A DNA stretch of 64,000 nucleotides, taken from Bacteroidales bacterium (GTDB taxonomy: Bacteria; Bacteroidota; Bacteroidia; Bacteroidales; P3). Position numbers and translations under genes: made by a program. Shown here piece by piece: positions 41,188-51,279 of the stretch. Location of the stretch: contig JAKSMR010000006.1 of the NCBI GenBank assembly GCA_024400495.1, forward strand, positions 1 through 64,000, in the 5' to 3' direction. Under the pieces are notes generated by a model, which was not told the DNA's origin, searched no databases, and saw only the letters and a list, made by a program, of their open reading frames with translations. Position 1 is the stretch's first letter; each line of letters opens with the position of its first letter.

Positions 41188-42225
41188 ATGAAACGCATAT
41201 TCCAATTAGCAGTAATTGCATTGACCATGGGCGCTTTGGCAGCCTGTGGTGGAAAGAAAGACGAGGCAGCACAGGCAGCTGCCAACACCAACAAAACACC
41301 CGAACGTGTGAAGGTGATGAAGATGGAAAGCCAGCGTATCTCCAAGGTTGTAGAACTTTCCTCTACCCTCGAAGGCTACGAGACCATGAACATCTCTCCC
41401 TCGATCCAGGGCCACATCGAGCACATCTACGTGCAGGTAGGCAGCCGTGTAAGCAAAGGCTCCCTCCTCGTCCGCATGGAGCAGAACTCCCTCAATACCG
41501 CCAAGATCAACCTCAACAGCACCAAGACCGAGTTCGACCGTATCGCAGCCCTCAAAGAGTCGGGCAATATCAGCCAGCAGATCTTCGACCAGACCAAAGC
41601 CGGATATGACCAGCTCTGCGAAAACGTACGTTTCCTCGAGGAGAACACCTTCGTGAAAGCTCAGTTTAGCGGTATCATTAGCGCCAAGAACTACGAGGAC
41701 GGCGAGATGTATACAGGCGCTCCTATCCTCTCCCTTACCCAGATCAATATGCTCAAAGCCCTCATCAACGTCCCTGAGAGCTATTTCCCTCTCGTGAAGA
41801 CCGGCATGAAGGTTGACATCAAGAGCGATATCTATCCCGATCAGACCTTCCATGGTACCATCGAGATCGTTTATCCCACCATCGACCCCAGCACCCATAC
41901 TTTCCAATGCAAGGTTAAGATCCCCAACAGCGGCGAAAAGATCCGTCCCGGCATGTATGTCCGCACCTCTATGGGCCTCGGCGAGATCGACGCTATCGTG
42001 GTTCCCTATCAGGCTGTTCTGAAACTTACCGGCAGCAACGACCGTTATGTGTTTGTCAACAACGAAGGCAAAGCCCGTCGCGTGTCCGTTACCCTCGGAC
42101 AGCGTTTTGACGACCAGATCGAGATCGTCCCCGTAGTTGCTGGCGACATCAAAGAAGGCGACGAACTGGTGATTACCGGTCAGGCCCGCCTCGTCGACGG
42201 CGCTGAACTGGATGTCGTAGAATAA
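41188..42225 (+). CDS. RND efflux periplasmic adaptor lipoprotein
   Basis: The 345-residue membrane-fusion protein has a lipobox at Cys20 (GALAACGG). A beta-barrel/lipoyl/hairpin arrangement is visible: IQGHIEHIYVQVGSRVSKGS (lipoyl half 1), a coiled-coil region (about 95-150), then AQFSGIISAKNYEDGEMYT (lipoyl half 2) and a barrel with IRPGMYVRTSMGLG. It connects the inner-membrane RND transporter to the TolC-like channel. The operon order tolC-adaptor-permease is common in Bacteroidetes. The gap to the permease gene is 83 bp. Confidence 0.93.
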   Translation: MKRIFQLAVIALTMGALAACGGKKDEAAQAAANTNKTPERVKVMKMESQRISKVVELSSTLEGYETMNISPSIQGHIEHIYVQVGSRVSKGSLLVRMEQNSLNTAKINLNSTKTEFDRIAALKESGNISQQIFDQTKAGYDQLCENVRFLEENTFVKAQFSGIISAKNYEDGEMYTGAPILSLTQINMLKALINVPESYFPLVKTGMKVDIKSDIYPDQTFHGTIEIVYPTIDPSTHTFQCKVKIPNSGEKIRPGMYVRTSMGLGEIDAIVVPYQAVLKLTGSNDRYVFVNNEGKARRVSVTLGQRFDDQIEIVPVVAGDIKEGDELVITGQARLVDGAELDVVE

Positions 42226-42308
42226 TCCTTTTCGTTCAAGACCGAAAAACCGACGATTGACAATCGAAGATTTCTCCGAAAGGTTCCTAAATCTAAAATA
42301 ACAAAGTT

Positions 42309-45300
42309 ATGGCTATTTACAAAACAGCAATAAACAAGCCCATCACAACGGGTCTTATCTTCATCGCTGTGGTCATCCTGGGCGTCTTTGCGTTAAAGAC
42401 GCTTCCTATCGACCAGATGCCGGAGATGGACCCTCCCTATGTTACTGTGATGACTACCTATGCCGGTGCCAACGCATCGGAACTGGAGACTAACGTCACC
42501 AAACTTATCGAAAACTCCCTCAACTCTGTCGATAGGCTCAAGAATATCACCTCCACCTCCAAGGACAACATCTCTGTGGTGACCCTGGAGTTTGAATGGG
42601 GCTCGAATATCGACGAGGTGATGAACGACATCCGTTCCTATGTCGACCTCGTTTACGACAACCTGCCCGACGGAGTGAGCCGTCCCACCATCCTCAAGCT
42701 CAACAGTAGCGCCATGCCCATCCTCATGTATGGCTTTACCGCCAACGAGAGCTACTCGGGCCTTGACCGCATTCTTGAGGACAACGTCACCAACGTGCTC
42801 AACCGCATCGACGGTATCGGTAACCTCTCCATTAGTGGCGCCCCCGAGCGCTATATCTACATCGACCTTGATCCCAAGCAGCTCGATGCTTACCACCTCT
42901 CTGTAGAGGCTGTCGGCAACGCCATCTCTTCCAACAACCTCGACCTCGCTTCGGGTACTGTGAAGATGGGCAAGGAGCAGTATCAGATGCGCGTCAAGGG
43001 CGAATATGAAGAGAGCTCCGAGATCAACAATATCGTGGTGGCCACCATCGGCGGCAAACCCATCTTCGTCCGCGACCTCGCTACCGTACGCGACACCATC
43101 AAGGACCTCTCTCTTGATGAGAAACTCAACGGCTTGGATGCTGCACGTCTCATCGTTACCAAGCAGACTGGCGCCAATACCGTAGAGATCGCTAAGCAGA
43201 TCCACAGCCAGATGGAAGTGATCAAGAAGACCCTTCCTCCCGACATCAAGATCAACCTCATCAACGACAACTCCGAGAACATCAAGAACTCTATCTACTC
43301 TCTCAAGGACTCCATCTTCTATGCTCTGCTCTTCGTTGTCCTCGTGGTGCTCTTCTTCCTCGGCAACTGGCGAAGCGCCTTCATCATCGGACTCACCATC
43401 CCCATCTCCCTCATTACCGCCTTCCTCTACCTGCTGGTAGTCGATAGCTCGCTCAACATCATCTCTCTTGCCTCCCTAACGGTAGCTATCGGTATGGTTG
43501 TCGACGACGCCATCGTTGTGCTGGAGAACATCACCAAACACGTGGAACGTGGCGAGAGCCCCCGCGAGGCAGCCATCTATGCCACCAACGAGGTATGGAC
43601 ATCCGTTATCGCCACAACGCTCGTCATCGTTGCCGTATTCCTTCCCCTTACCATGCTTCCCGGCATGGCCGGCATTATCTTCAAGGAGTTGGGCTGGATC
43701 GTGACCATTGTGGTGTGCGTCTCCACCATTACCGCCATCACCCTCATCCCCATGCTTGCCTCCAAGCTCATCAAAGCCAAGCCCTTCTTTGTGCATAAGG
43801 CCGACGAGGAGGAGTATCTCCGCAAGAAAGAGAGCAAGAAGTTCTCCTTCGACAAGACCCTCGGACGTCTCTTCGAGAAGATCGAGGCTGGATATGCCAA
43901 TCTGCTGCGTTGGTGTCTGGGTCACAAGTCCATCACCATCGTCGCTGCCGTACTTTTCTTTGTCTTATCCATGGTTCCTTTCGCTACCGGCAGAATCGGT
44001 ATGGACTTTATGAAAGACCAGGATAGTGGCTCCTTTAGCGTGAACGTTGAACTCCAGCGAGGCACTCGTATTGAGGAGACCCTCAAGACCGCCCGAGCTA
44101 TCGAGAACGATATCAAAGAGCTTGTCCCCGAGATGCTCGTTATCAGCACCAATGCCGGTAGCAACGACGACGCCGGTTTTGCCGCCCTCTTCAACTCCAC
44201 CACCAACAACAAGATCTCCATGCGCGTGCGTACCACTAAGAAGTTTGAGCGCGACCGCTCCATCTTCGACATCGCCGAGGTCGTGCGCCAGCGCCTTGCC
44301 GAATACCCCGAGATCGTTTCCTTCCAGGTCTCTACATCCTCTGGAATGGGTGGCGGCGGCAACGACCTCTCTGTTGAGGTCTACGGCTACGACTTCGACC
44401 AGACCAACAACTTTGCCCAGGAGCTCAAGCGTCGCATCGACAACAATGTCAAAGGCGCCCGCAACACCAAGATCTCCCGCGACGAAGACCGCGCTGAGCT
44501 CAAGATCACCTTCGACAAAGAGAAACTCTCCCGTCATGGTCTCACCTCCTCGGCTGTAGCTATGTATGTGCGTTCTCGCGTTAACGGTATGAACTGCGGC
44601 TACCTTAAAGAGGACGGCAACGAGTACAACATCCTCGTCCGCCTGCAGGAAGAGTATCGCAACTCCATTACCGACATCGAGGAACTCTCCATCAACACCC
44701 CAACTGGCGGCGTCATCAAACTCAAGGAACTCGGCCAGGTTGAGGAGTACTGGTGTCCCCCCACCATCGAACGCAAGAACCGCCAACGTTATCTCACCAT
44801 CGCCGTAAACCCCTATAAGACTTCTCTTGGCGACCTCGCCGAAGGTGTCCAGGCGCAGATTGACGAGATGGGCGTGCCCCAGGGCATCCATGTTGTCCTC
44901 GGTGGTAGTTACGAAGATCAGAAAGAGACCTCCGGAAACATGGGCATGCTGGCTCTGATCATCATCATGCTTGTGTATGTGGTTATGGCCTCCCAGTTCG
45001 AGAGCTTCTCCAAGCCCTTCATCATCATCCTCTCCATCCTCTTCGCCCTTAGTGGCGCCATCATGGGTCTCTCCATCTTCAATACTAACCTCGACATGGT
45101 AGGTATGCTGGGTCTCATCCTCCTTATCGGTATTGCCGTCAAGAACGGTATCGTGCTGGTGGACTACATCAACCTCCTTCGCGAGCGTGGCGTTGAGCTT
45201 ACCGAGGCCATCGCGCTCTCCGGACAGAGCCGTCTGCGTCCTATCATGATGACTGCCTTCACCACCATCCTCGGTATGGTGCCTATGGCCACCAGCAAGG

Positions 45301-45497
45301 GCGAAGGCTCCGAGCTCTGGACCACCATGGGTCTCATCGTCATCTGCGGTCTGCTCGTATCCACCCTGGTCACCCTCATCATCGTTCCCGTGCTCTATGC
45401 CATTTTCGAGCGCAAGGGTGAGCAGGCCAAACTCGAGAAGATGAGAAAGAACTTCGTGTTCATGGACATCGACCTCAACGAAGGCAAGAACGAATAA
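42309..45497 (+). CDS. RND multidrug efflux permease (AcrB/MexF-like)
   Basis: The 1062-residue inner-membrane proton antiporter has twelve predicted helices, with the first at MAIYKTAINKPITTGLIFIA and two large periplasmic loops after helices 1 and 7. Helix 4 carries the charged motif SLTVAIGMVVDDAIVVLENI (Asp pair for proton relay), and the second repeat has LIGIAVKNGIVLVDYINLL with the Lys-containing helix 10. All of this matches HAE1-type pumps. The acidic tail KNEKMRKNFVFMDIDLNEGKNE type end is unusual only in its length. It extrudes drugs, bile salts or dyes together with the preceding TolC and adaptor proteins. The exact substrate is not known. Confidence 0.95.
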   Translation: MAIYKTAINKPITTGLIFIAVVILGVFALKTLPIDQMPEMDPPYVTVMTTYAGANASELETNVTKLIENSLNSVDRLKNITSTSKDNISVVTLEFEWGSNIDEVMNDIRSYVDLVYDNLPDGVSRPTILKLNSSAMPILMYGFTANESYSGLDRILEDNVTNVLNRIDGIGNLSISGAPERYIYIDLDPKQLDAYHLSVEAVGNAISSNNLDLASGTVKMGKEQYQMRVKGEYEESSEINNIVVATIGGKPIFVRDLATVRDTIKDLSLDEKLNGLDAARLIVTKQTGANTVEIAKQIHSQMEVIKKTLPPDIKINLINDNSENIKNSIYSLKDSIFYALLFVVLVVLFFLGNWRSAFIIGLTIPISLITAFLYLLVVDSSLNIISLASLTVAIGMVVDDAIVVLENITKHVERGESPREAAIYATNEVWTSVIATTLVIVAVFLPLTMLPGMAGIIFKELGWIVTIVVCVSTITAITLIPMLASKLIKAKPFFVHKADEEEYLRKKESKKFSFDKTLGRLFEKIEAGYANLLRWCLGHKSITIVAAVLFFVLSMVPFATGRIGMDFMKDQDSGSFSVNVELQRGTRIEETLKTARAIENDIKELVPEMLVISTNAGSNDDAGFAALFNSTTNNKISMRVRTTKKFERDRSIFDIAEVVRQRLAEYPEIVSFQVSTSSGMGGGGNDLSVEVYGYDFDQTNNFAQELKRRIDNNVKGARNTKISRDEDRAELKITFDKEKLSRHGLTSSAVAMYVRSRVNGMNCGYLKEDGNEYNILVRLQEEYRNSITDIEELSINTPTGGVIKLKELGQVEEYWCPPTIERKNRQRYLTIAVNPYKTSLGDLAEGVQAQIDEMGVPQGIHVVLGGSYEDQKETSGNMGMLALIIIMLVYVVMASQFESFSKPFIIILSILFALSGAIMGLSIFNTNLDMVGMLGLILLIGIAVKNGIVLVDYINLLRERGVELTEAIALSGQSRLRPIMMTAFTTILGMVPMATSKGEGSELWTTMGLIVICGLLVSTLVTLIIVPVLYAIFERKGEQAKLEKMRKNFVFMDIDLNEGKNE

Positions 45498-45571
45498 ACC
45501 CATAGTCCCGGGAACAGGTGGACTGTAACAATCCGCCGTTCCCGGTACCTTATCCTAAAAAAACAAGACAC

Positions 45572-45865
45572 ATGAAATCCGTAATGATATTCTTCAACCA
45601 GGCCAATACCGAGCGCATCGAGTTCCTGCTCGACAAGATGGAAATCCGTGGCTTCTCCTTCTGGGAGAACGTACAAGGACGCGGTTCCGTGAACGGAGAT
45701 CCCCATCGTGGCACCCACACCTGGCCCGAGATGAACAATGCCGTGATGACCGTTGTAGAGGACGACAAAGTCGACGACCTCCTCGATAACGTGCGCCGTC
45801 TCGATAAGCGCAACCCCGAGGTGGGTGTGCGCGCTTTTGTCTGGAACATCGAGCAGATGGTCTGA
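45572..45865 (+). CDS. PII-like small protein of the efflux operon
   Basis: The protein has 97 residues from the ATG at 45572 (MKSVMIFFNQANTER). The core VMTVVEDDKVDDLLDNVRRL and the alternating strand-helix pattern are consistent with a ferredoxin-like PII/GlnB-type fold, which usually forms trimers and senses a small ligand. It lies 74 bp after the RND permease and before the operon terminator, so it is the last gene of the efflux operon. A possible role is to sense a metabolite or metal and tune the pump, but no binding motif (T-loop of GlnB) is clearly preserved. Family assignment is moderate. Confidence 0.65.
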   Translation: MKSVMIFFNQANTERIEFLLDKMEIRGFSFWENVQGRGSVNGDPHRGTHTWPEMNNAVMTVVEDDKVDDLLDNVRRLDKRNPEVGVRAFVWNIEQMV

Positions 45866-45912
45866 TGACTTGAGAAAATTTCATCTCAAATAATAATCAC
45901 TCTTTTTTGAGG

Positions 45913-45945
45913 AAGGCGACTGCCATGATGCAGTCGCCTTTTTTG
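45913..45945 (+). terminator. Intrinsic terminator of the efflux operon
   Basis: A perfect 11-bp stem (45913-45923 with 45930-45940; AAGGCGACTGC) with a 6-nt loop, followed by TTTTTG. Confidence 0.9.
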
Positions 45946-45970
45946 TTAGGTTATGGGTGAACTCTATGCT

Positions 45971-46116
45971 GCAGGCTCGCTCTTGCGCCGGACTAGCGCC
46001 CCTATTTTGCCTATGTAATGCCCGCCCAGCGCCTATATAGCGTCTATGTAGCGCCTACAATTCGAGGTGCTACCCATCTTATTCGAGGTGCTACCCATAT
46101 GCTAGATAGGCGCTAC
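45971..46116 (+). repeat. Interspersed repeat family R, copy 2
   Basis: This copy aligns almost base for base with 29619-29754, including the two direct copies of ATTCGAGGTGCTACCCAT and the closing GCGCTAC, with a few extra bases inside the GCGCCTA-rich part. It lies between the efflux-operon terminator and the leuS promoter. Confidence 0.85.
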
Positions 46117-46161
46117 TAGTCTTTGCTTCCGCCACTTTCTTGAAAGCTTTTGAAAATATAT

Positions 46162-46192
46162 TTTGCCGTTCCGTGTGTTTTTTGTATCTTTG
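46162..46192 (+). promoter_or_regulatory. Bacteroidetes promoter of leuS
   Basis: TTTG at 46162-46165 and TATCTTTG at 46185-46192 are separated by 19 bp. A 105-nt leader precedes the leuS start. No T-box or leader peptide was recognised in it. Confidence 0.85.
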
Positions 46193-46297
46193 CATCTATG
46201 TTCCTACATCGTGGGGAGAGGTAATTATTTGGAATACAAATTGTTTTGTTCCCTTCGCCCGTTGTTATGGAGCCGAAATGTTATACTATTGTAAAGA

Positions 46298-49201
46298 ATG
46301 GACTACAACTTTAACGAGATTGAGCCTAAATGGCAGCAGTATTGGCGCGAGAATAAGACCTATAGCGCCAGCAATGAAAGCGACAAGCCTCACTTCTATG
46401 TGCTTGACATGTTCCCTTACCCCAGCGGTGCCGGCCTCCATGTAGGTCATCCCCTGGGCTATATAGCCAGCGACATCTTTGCCCGCTACAAACGTCAGCA
46501 GGGCTTCAACGTGCTGCACCCCATGGGCTACGACGCCTATGGCCTCCCCGCAGAGCAGTATGCGATCCAGACCGGTCAGCATCCTGCCATCACTACCGAA
46601 AAGAACATCGCCCGCTACCGCGAGCAGCTGGACAAGATTGGTTTCTGCTTTGACTGGGACCGCGAGGTGCGCACTTGCGACCCCCAGTACTACAAATGGA
46701 CGCAATGGACCTTCATCCAGCTCTTCAACAGCTACTATTGCACCCGTTGCCAGAAGGCAAAACCGATCAGCAATCTCGTCGACCATTTCGCTAAGAATGG
46801 TAGCGAGGGCATTCAGGTGGCCTGCTCGGAGGAACTTATCTTCTCTGCCGAGGAATGGAACGCCATGAGCGAGGAAGAGAAGAGCAAGACCCTCATGAAC
46901 TATCGTCTGGCCTATCTGGCCGACATCCCCGTGAACTGGTGCCCCCAGCTGGGCACGGTTCTGGCAAACGACGAGGTGGTCAACGGCCTCTCGGTACGAG
47001 GCGGCTACCCTGTGGAGCGCAAGCTTATGCGCCAATGGAGCCTGCGTATCACAGCCTATGCACAACGTCTGGTGGACGGCCTGGAGCAGGTGGATTGGAC
47101 CGACTCGCTTAAGGAGATCCAACGCAACTGGATAGGCCGTAGCGAGGGCGCTGCCGTGTGGTTCCCCCTGGCTGTGGACCAGAAACAGAATATCCTCCCC
47201 GGTGCTATGGCTCAGATGGGCCAATGCGAGCCCGTTGCCGAGCCTTCGTTCGAGATCTTCACCACCCGTCCCGACACCATCTTTGGCGTTACCTTCATGG
47301 TGCTCTGCCCCGAGCATGAGATGATCGCCTCCATCACCACTCCCGAACACAAGGAAGAGGTTGAGGCCTATGTGACTTGGGCTAAGAACCGTAGCGAGCG
47401 CGAGCGTCAGGCTGAGGTAAAGAAGGTGAGCGGCGTGTTTACCGGCGCCTATGCCGTGAACCCTCTCACCAACGAGCAGATTCCCATCTGGGTTAGCGAA
47501 TATGTGTTGGCTGGCTACGGTACCGGCGCTATCATGGCCGTTCCCGCACACGACAGTCGCGACTTTGCTTTCGCAAAACATTTCAACCTCCCCATACGCC
47601 AGGTCGTAGTGCCCGCAGGCAGCAATCCCGACGAGCTTACCGACCCCGCCACCTGGACCGAGAGCATCGACTCGAAGGCTGGCATCTGCGTCAATAGCGG
47701 CTTCATTACCGGCATGAAGGTGAAAGACGGTATCAAAGCCATCATAGGCAAGCTCGACGAGATGGGCATAGGCCACAAGACCGTCAACTTCCGCCTGCGC
47801 GACGCAATCTTCAGCCGCCAGCGCTACTGGGGCGAGCCTTTCCCCATCTATTACAAGAACGGCATCGCCACCACGCTCCCCGAAGAATGCCTGCCTCTCA
47901 TGCTCCCCGAGGTGAAGGAATACAAGCCTACCGCCACAGGCGAGCCTCCTCTGGGCAACGCCGAGAAATGGGCTTGGGACGAAGCCAACAGATGTGTGGT
48001 GGAGACCTCCAAGATCGACAACAAGACCATCTTCCCCCTCGAGCTGAGCACGATGCCCGGCTTCGCAGGATCGAGCGGATACTACTTCCGCTATATGGAT
48101 CCCCGCAACGACAAGGAATATTTCGCTCCTGACGTTGTGAACTACTGGCAGAACGTAGACCTCTATGTGGGCGGCGCCGAGCACGGCACTGGTCACCTGA
48201 TGTATGCCCGTTTCTGGTGCAAGTTCCTCTTCGACCTGGGCCTCGCTCCCAAGGAAGAACCCTTCCAGAAACTCATCAACCAAGGTATGATCCAGGGCCG
48301 AAGCAACTTCGTCTATCGCAGCAAGGAGGACAACAACCTCTTCCTGAGCAAGAATATCGAAGGCCGCGAAGAGAAGACCGTACCCATCCATGTCGACATC
48401 AATATCGTGGACAACGACATTCTCGACATCGAGAAGTTCCGCCAATGGCGTCCCGAATTTGCCGAAGCCCGTTTTGAACTCGAAGACGGCAAGTATGTGT
48501 GCGGCTGGGAGATAGAGAAGATGAGCAAGAGCATGTTCAACGTGCAGAACCCCGACGACCTCGTTGCCCGCTATGGAGCCGACACCTTGCGCCTGTATGA
48601 GATGTTCCTCGGACCTATCGAGCAGGCTAAGCCTTGGGATACCAACGGCATCGAAGGCGTGTTCCGCTTCATCCGCAAGCTTTGGCGTCTGTTCCACAAC
48701 GAGCAGAATGTCTTCAACGTTAGCGACGAGCCTGCCACCAAGCAGGAACTTAAGGTGCTCCATACAGCCATCAAGAAGGTGACCGCCGACATCGAGAACT
48801 TCTCCTTCAACACTAGCGTCTCGGCCTTCATGATGTGTGTCAACGACCTCGGATCGTTGAAGTGCAACAAACGTGAGGTCCTCGAGCCCCTCACCATCAT
48901 CCTCGCTCCTTTCGCACCCCATATCGCCGAAGAGCTCTATCATCTGCTCGGCAACGAAGGAAGCGTGACGCTCGCCCAGTTCCCCGCCTGCAACGAGAGC
49001 TATCTGGTTGAAGACGCCTTCAACTATCCCGTCTCCTTCAACGGCAAGATGCGTTTCCAGATCGAGCTCCCCCTCGGCATCAGCCAGGAGGACGCCATCA
49101 AGGCCGTCATGGAGCACGAGAGCACCCAGCACTATCTGGGCGGCAAGGAACCCAAGAAGGTCATCTTCGTTCCTAAACGTATTGTAAACATCGTAATGTA
49201 G
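46298..49201 (+). CDS. leuS: Leucyl-tRNA synthetase
   Basis: The 967-residue class I synthetase charges tRNA-Leu. The N-terminal HIGH-equivalent is HVGHPLGY, the connective-peptide editing domain follows (about residues 240-440, with [14 protein letters not shown] and [24 protein letters not shown] motifs), and the KMSKS loop is KMSKSMFN near residue 745, followed by the anticodon-binding domain. Length is normal for bacterial LeuRS with the Bacteroidetes insertion. It is the first gene of a conserved run: leuS, nusB, DUF1573, yajC, ybbR, coaE. The gap to nusB is 117 bp and contains hairpins that might be a partial terminator. Confidence 0.97.
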   Translation: MDYNFNEIEPKWQQYWRENKTYSASNESDKPHFYVLDMFPYPSGAGLHVGHPLGYIASDIFARYKRQQGFNVLHPMGYDAYGLPAEQYAIQTGQHPAITTEKNIARYREQLDKIGFCFDWDREVRTCDPQYYKWTQWTFIQLFNSYYCTRCQKAKPISNLVDHFAKNGSEGIQVACSEELIFSAEEWNAMSEEEKSKTLMNYRLAYLADIPVNWCPQLGTVLANDEVVNGLSVRGGYPVERKLMRQWSLRITAYAQRLVDGLEQVDWTDSLKEIQRNWIGRSEGAAVWFPLAVDQKQNILPGAMAQMGQCEPVAEPSFEIFTTRPDTIFGVTFMVLCPEHEMIASITTPEHKEEVEAYVTWAKNRSERERQAEVKKVSGVFTGAYAVNPLTNEQIPIWVSEYVLAGYGTGAIMAVPAHDSRDFAFAKHFNLPIRQVVVPAGSNPDELTDPATWTESIDSKAGICVNSGFITGMKVKDGIKAIIGKLDEMGIGHKTVNFRLRDAIFSRQRYWGEPFPIYYKNGIATTLPEECLPLMLPEVKEYKPTATGEPPLGNAEKWAWDEANRCVVETSKIDNKTIFPLELSTMPGFAGSSGYYFRYMDPRNDKEYFAPDVVNYWQNVDLYVGGAEHGTGHLMYARFWCKFLFDLGLAPKEEPFQKLINQGMIQGRSNFVYRSKEDNNLFLSKNIEGREEKTVPIHVDINIVDNDILDIEKFRQWRPEFAEARFELEDGKYVCGWEIEKMSKSMFNVQNPDDLVARYGADTLRLYEMFLGPIEQAKPWDTNGIEGVFRFIRKLWRLFHNEQNVFNVSDEPATKQELKVLHTAIKKVTADIENFSFNTSVSAFMMCVNDLGSLKCNKREVLEPLTIILAPFAPHIAEELYHLLGNEGSVTLAQFPACNESYLVEDAFNYPVSFNGKMRFQIELPLGISQEDAIKAVMEHESTQHYLGGKEPKKVIFVPKRIVNIVM

Positions 49202-49318
49202 AAAGGTGTAGAACGACTCAGGTCCAAGTGTTAACCGGGAACGGGTACCGCTCCCGATTTCGCAACCTCTTGGACTTGAAGTCCTTCTCCCGAATCCAAA
49301 AACAATAAATATAAACTA
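49202..49318 (+). other. leuS-nusB spacer with hairpins
   Basis: AGGTCCAAG pairs with CTTGGACTT (about 49216-49276), and an inner GGGAACGGGTACCGCTCCC can fold as well. GGACTTGAAGTCC forms another small palindrome. No U-run follows, so a processing role or partial attenuation is more likely than full termination. Confidence 0.45.
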
Positions 49319-50302
49319 ATGTTAAGTCGTCATTTCCTTCGCGCAAAAGCGCTTCAGGCAATCTATTCATACCAGTCGGCAGGCTCAGCCACCACCATGG
49401 AGGCCAGCAAGCGTTTCTCGTACAATATCAACCGCTTGAACGAGCTGGGTGCCATCCAGCTTGGCGTCCTGCAGTATGTTATCGAAGCCGGTCGTCAGAG
49501 CATCGAGGACGGCCTCCACAAGCATCTTCCCTCCTACGAAGACCTCCATCCTTCCTACAGAGCGGTCGACAACAAGTTCCTCACCATCCTCTTCGCCAAC
49601 TTCGACTATCGCAAGCAGACCGAAAGCTACAAATTCCCCTGGCTGGAGAACGATGACATCTGGCGCAAGATCTATATGGGCTTCAAGGCCACACCCAAAT
49701 ACAAGGACTATCTCGAGACTGAAGAGGCAACCTTCGAGGTTGAGCAACGCATGGCCCTCGACCTGTTCAAATATGTGATGAACCAGGAGAGCTTCCGCGA
49801 ACTTATCTACGAGCGCAGCCTTCTCTGGGAGGATGACTTCGACCAGATCGCCCAATACAATTATGCGATGCTGAAGGCCCTCAACGAGGAAGACTTCAAC
49901 GAAGCCACCATGCTCCCCGTCATGAACGACGAGCGCGACGAGCGCGACTGCGAGGCCTACAACTTCGCCCGCCAGCTGGTGATTGACACCATCAACGGCA
50001 TCGAACCCAACAACGACCTCATCAAGAAGCACCTCAAAGGGTGGGATTTCGACCGTATCGCCCAGATGGACATCCTGCTCCTCAACATGGCCATTACCGA
50101 GTTCACCACCTGTGCATCTATCCCCGAGAGAGTGACCGTTAACGAATACATCGAGCTCTCCAAGGAGTTCAGTACCGACAAGAGCAAGATCTTCATCAAC
50201 GGCATCCTCGACAAGATCATCATCGAGCTCCGCTCCGCCGGACGTATCAACAAAGACGCCCGTGGCATGTATATCCCCGACCTCGACGACGAGAACGAAT
50301 AA
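49319..50302 (+). CDS. nusB: NusB (long Bacteroidetes form)
   Basis: The 327-residue protein starts LSRHFLRAKALQAIYSYQSA, like the RR-A-L-x-Q NusB start, and its C-terminal half (FDRIAQMDILLLNMAITEFT and VTVNEYIELSKEFSTDKSKI, then FINGILDKI) is the RNA-binding NusB domain that joins NusE to the antitermination box of rRNA and other transcripts. The roughly 150-residue middle is an extension characteristic of the Bacteroidetes family. It is followed 20 bp later by the DUF1573 gene. Cytoplasmic. Confidence 0.93.
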   Translation: MLSRHFLRAKALQAIYSYQSAGSATTMEASKRFSYNINRLNELGAIQLGVLQYVIEAGRQSIEDGLHKHLPSYEDLHPSYRAVDNKFLTILFANFDYRKQTESYKFPWLENDDIWRKIYMGFKATPKYKDYLETEEATFEVEQRMALDLFKYVMNQESFRELIYERSLLWEDDFDQIAQYNYAMLKALNEEDFNEATMLPVMNDERDERDCEAYNFARQLVIDTINGIEPNNDLIKKHLKGWDFDRIAQMDILLLNMAITEFTTCASIPERVTVNEYIELSKEFSTDKSKIFINGILDKIIIELRSAGRINKDARGMYIPDLDDENE

Positions 50303-50322
50303 CCGCACGACAGCAATCCATC

Positions 50323-50775
50323 ATGAAGAAAACCATCATTCATATCCTTTCTCTTGCATGCCTGTCGGCAATGTTGCTCTCTGGCTGCAACAGCAAGCAT
50401 AACGAGATCGATACCGGCATCATCCACAACCCCAATAGTGCCCAAGGCTACAACGACAAGGAGCATATCCCGGTCCTCGCTTTCGACAAGAATATGCACG
50501 ATTTCGGTAACCTCAGCCAAGGCGAGAATATCTCCTACAGCTTCAAGTTTACCAACAAAGGCAATGCCGATCTGGTGATCCAGAACTGCGAGGCCACCTG
50601 CGGATGTACCGTTGCCGACTTCCCTCGTGAGAAGATAGCCCCTGGCGAGACTGGCTATGTGACTGTGTCCTTCAATAGCGCCGGCAAGGTAGGCCAACAG
50701 CTTCAGGAGGTGACGGTAGTGAGCAACGCACAACCCTCGCGTACCAAGATCCGTATCCAGGCAAGAGTGAAATAA
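50323..50775 (+). CDS. DUF1573 lipoprotein
   Basis: The 150-residue product has a lipobox at Cys22 (MLLSGCNS) and a single DUF1573 (Ig-like) domain: FDKNMHDFGNLSQGENISYS, FTNKGNADLVIQNCEATCGC and FNSAGKVGQQLQEVTVVSNA. The CEATCGCT motif is the hallmark of DUF1573. Such proteins are envelope lipoproteins of unknown role; the fold suggests protein interaction. It is in the middle of the conserved nusB-yajC cluster, 20 bp after nusB and 56 bp before yajC. Its linkage to the preprotein translocase subunit suggests a role near the Sec machinery, but this is only context. Confidence 0.9.
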   Translation: MKKTIIHILSLACLSAMLLSGCNSKHNEIDTGIIHNPNSAQGYNDKEHIPVLAFDKNMHDFGNLSQGENISYSFKFTNKGNADLVIQNCEATCGCTVADFPREKIAPGETGYVTVSFNSAGKVGQQLQEVTVVSNAQPSRTKIRIQARVK

Positions 50776-50831
50776 GCTGAGGCAGATCCTCTAGCTCAAG
50801 CATTAAAAACAAGACTAAAAACTAAGAAACT

Positions 50832-51134
50832 ATGTATAATACTTTACTTCAGGCCCAGCAGGGCGGAGGCATGGGAAGCATGCTGATTATGGTTGTTGTG
50901 ATTATCCTTATGATGTGGCTCATGGGAGGATCGCAGCGCAAACAGGCAAAAAGAGAAGCCGAATTCCGCAAGAATATGAAGAAAGGCGACCGCGTGCTCT
51001 TCTCGGGTGGCATCTATGGCAAAGTTCACGAGATCGGCGAGACCACAGTTGACGTCGAAGTCAGCAACGGCACTATCCTTACCGTTGAGAAAAGCATGGT
51101 CCTTCCTGCTTCCCAGCCTACGGAGAAGAAATAA
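50832..51134 (+). CDS. yajC: Preprotein translocase subunit YajC (first copy)
   Basis: The 100-residue inner-membrane protein has one N-terminal helix (SMLIMVVVIILMMWLMGGS) and a cytoplasmic domain with KKGDRVLFSGGIYGKVHEIG, TVDVEVSNGTILTVEKSMVL. This is the YajC signature. It associates with SecDF. A second, diverged yajC lies at 60799-61089 on the opposite strand. This copy belongs to the conserved cluster nusB-DUF1573-yajC-ybbR-coaE. Confidence 0.93.
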   Translation: MYNTLLQAQQGGGMGSMLIMVVVIILMMWLMGGSQRKQAKREAEFRKNMKKGDRVLFSGGIYGKVHEIGETTVDVEVSNGTILTVEKSMVLPASQPTEKK

Positions 51135-51279
51135 TTCTCCTCTCCTAAAGCAACCAGAGACAAGGAGTTGGAAGTCATCCTGCTGAATAGAAGAGGCTTC
51201 TGACTCCTTATTTGTGGTAAACTCTGAAAATCAGAAAAAAGCAACAATAGAGGTCGCATTACCTCATCCTCCGCCAACG

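Noticed and set aside
46286..49132. 948-residue open frame opposite leuS, and similar long frames opposite topA and the RND permease
   Set aside because: Same mirror effect; no recognisable domains, while the plus-strand or real genes have complete families.
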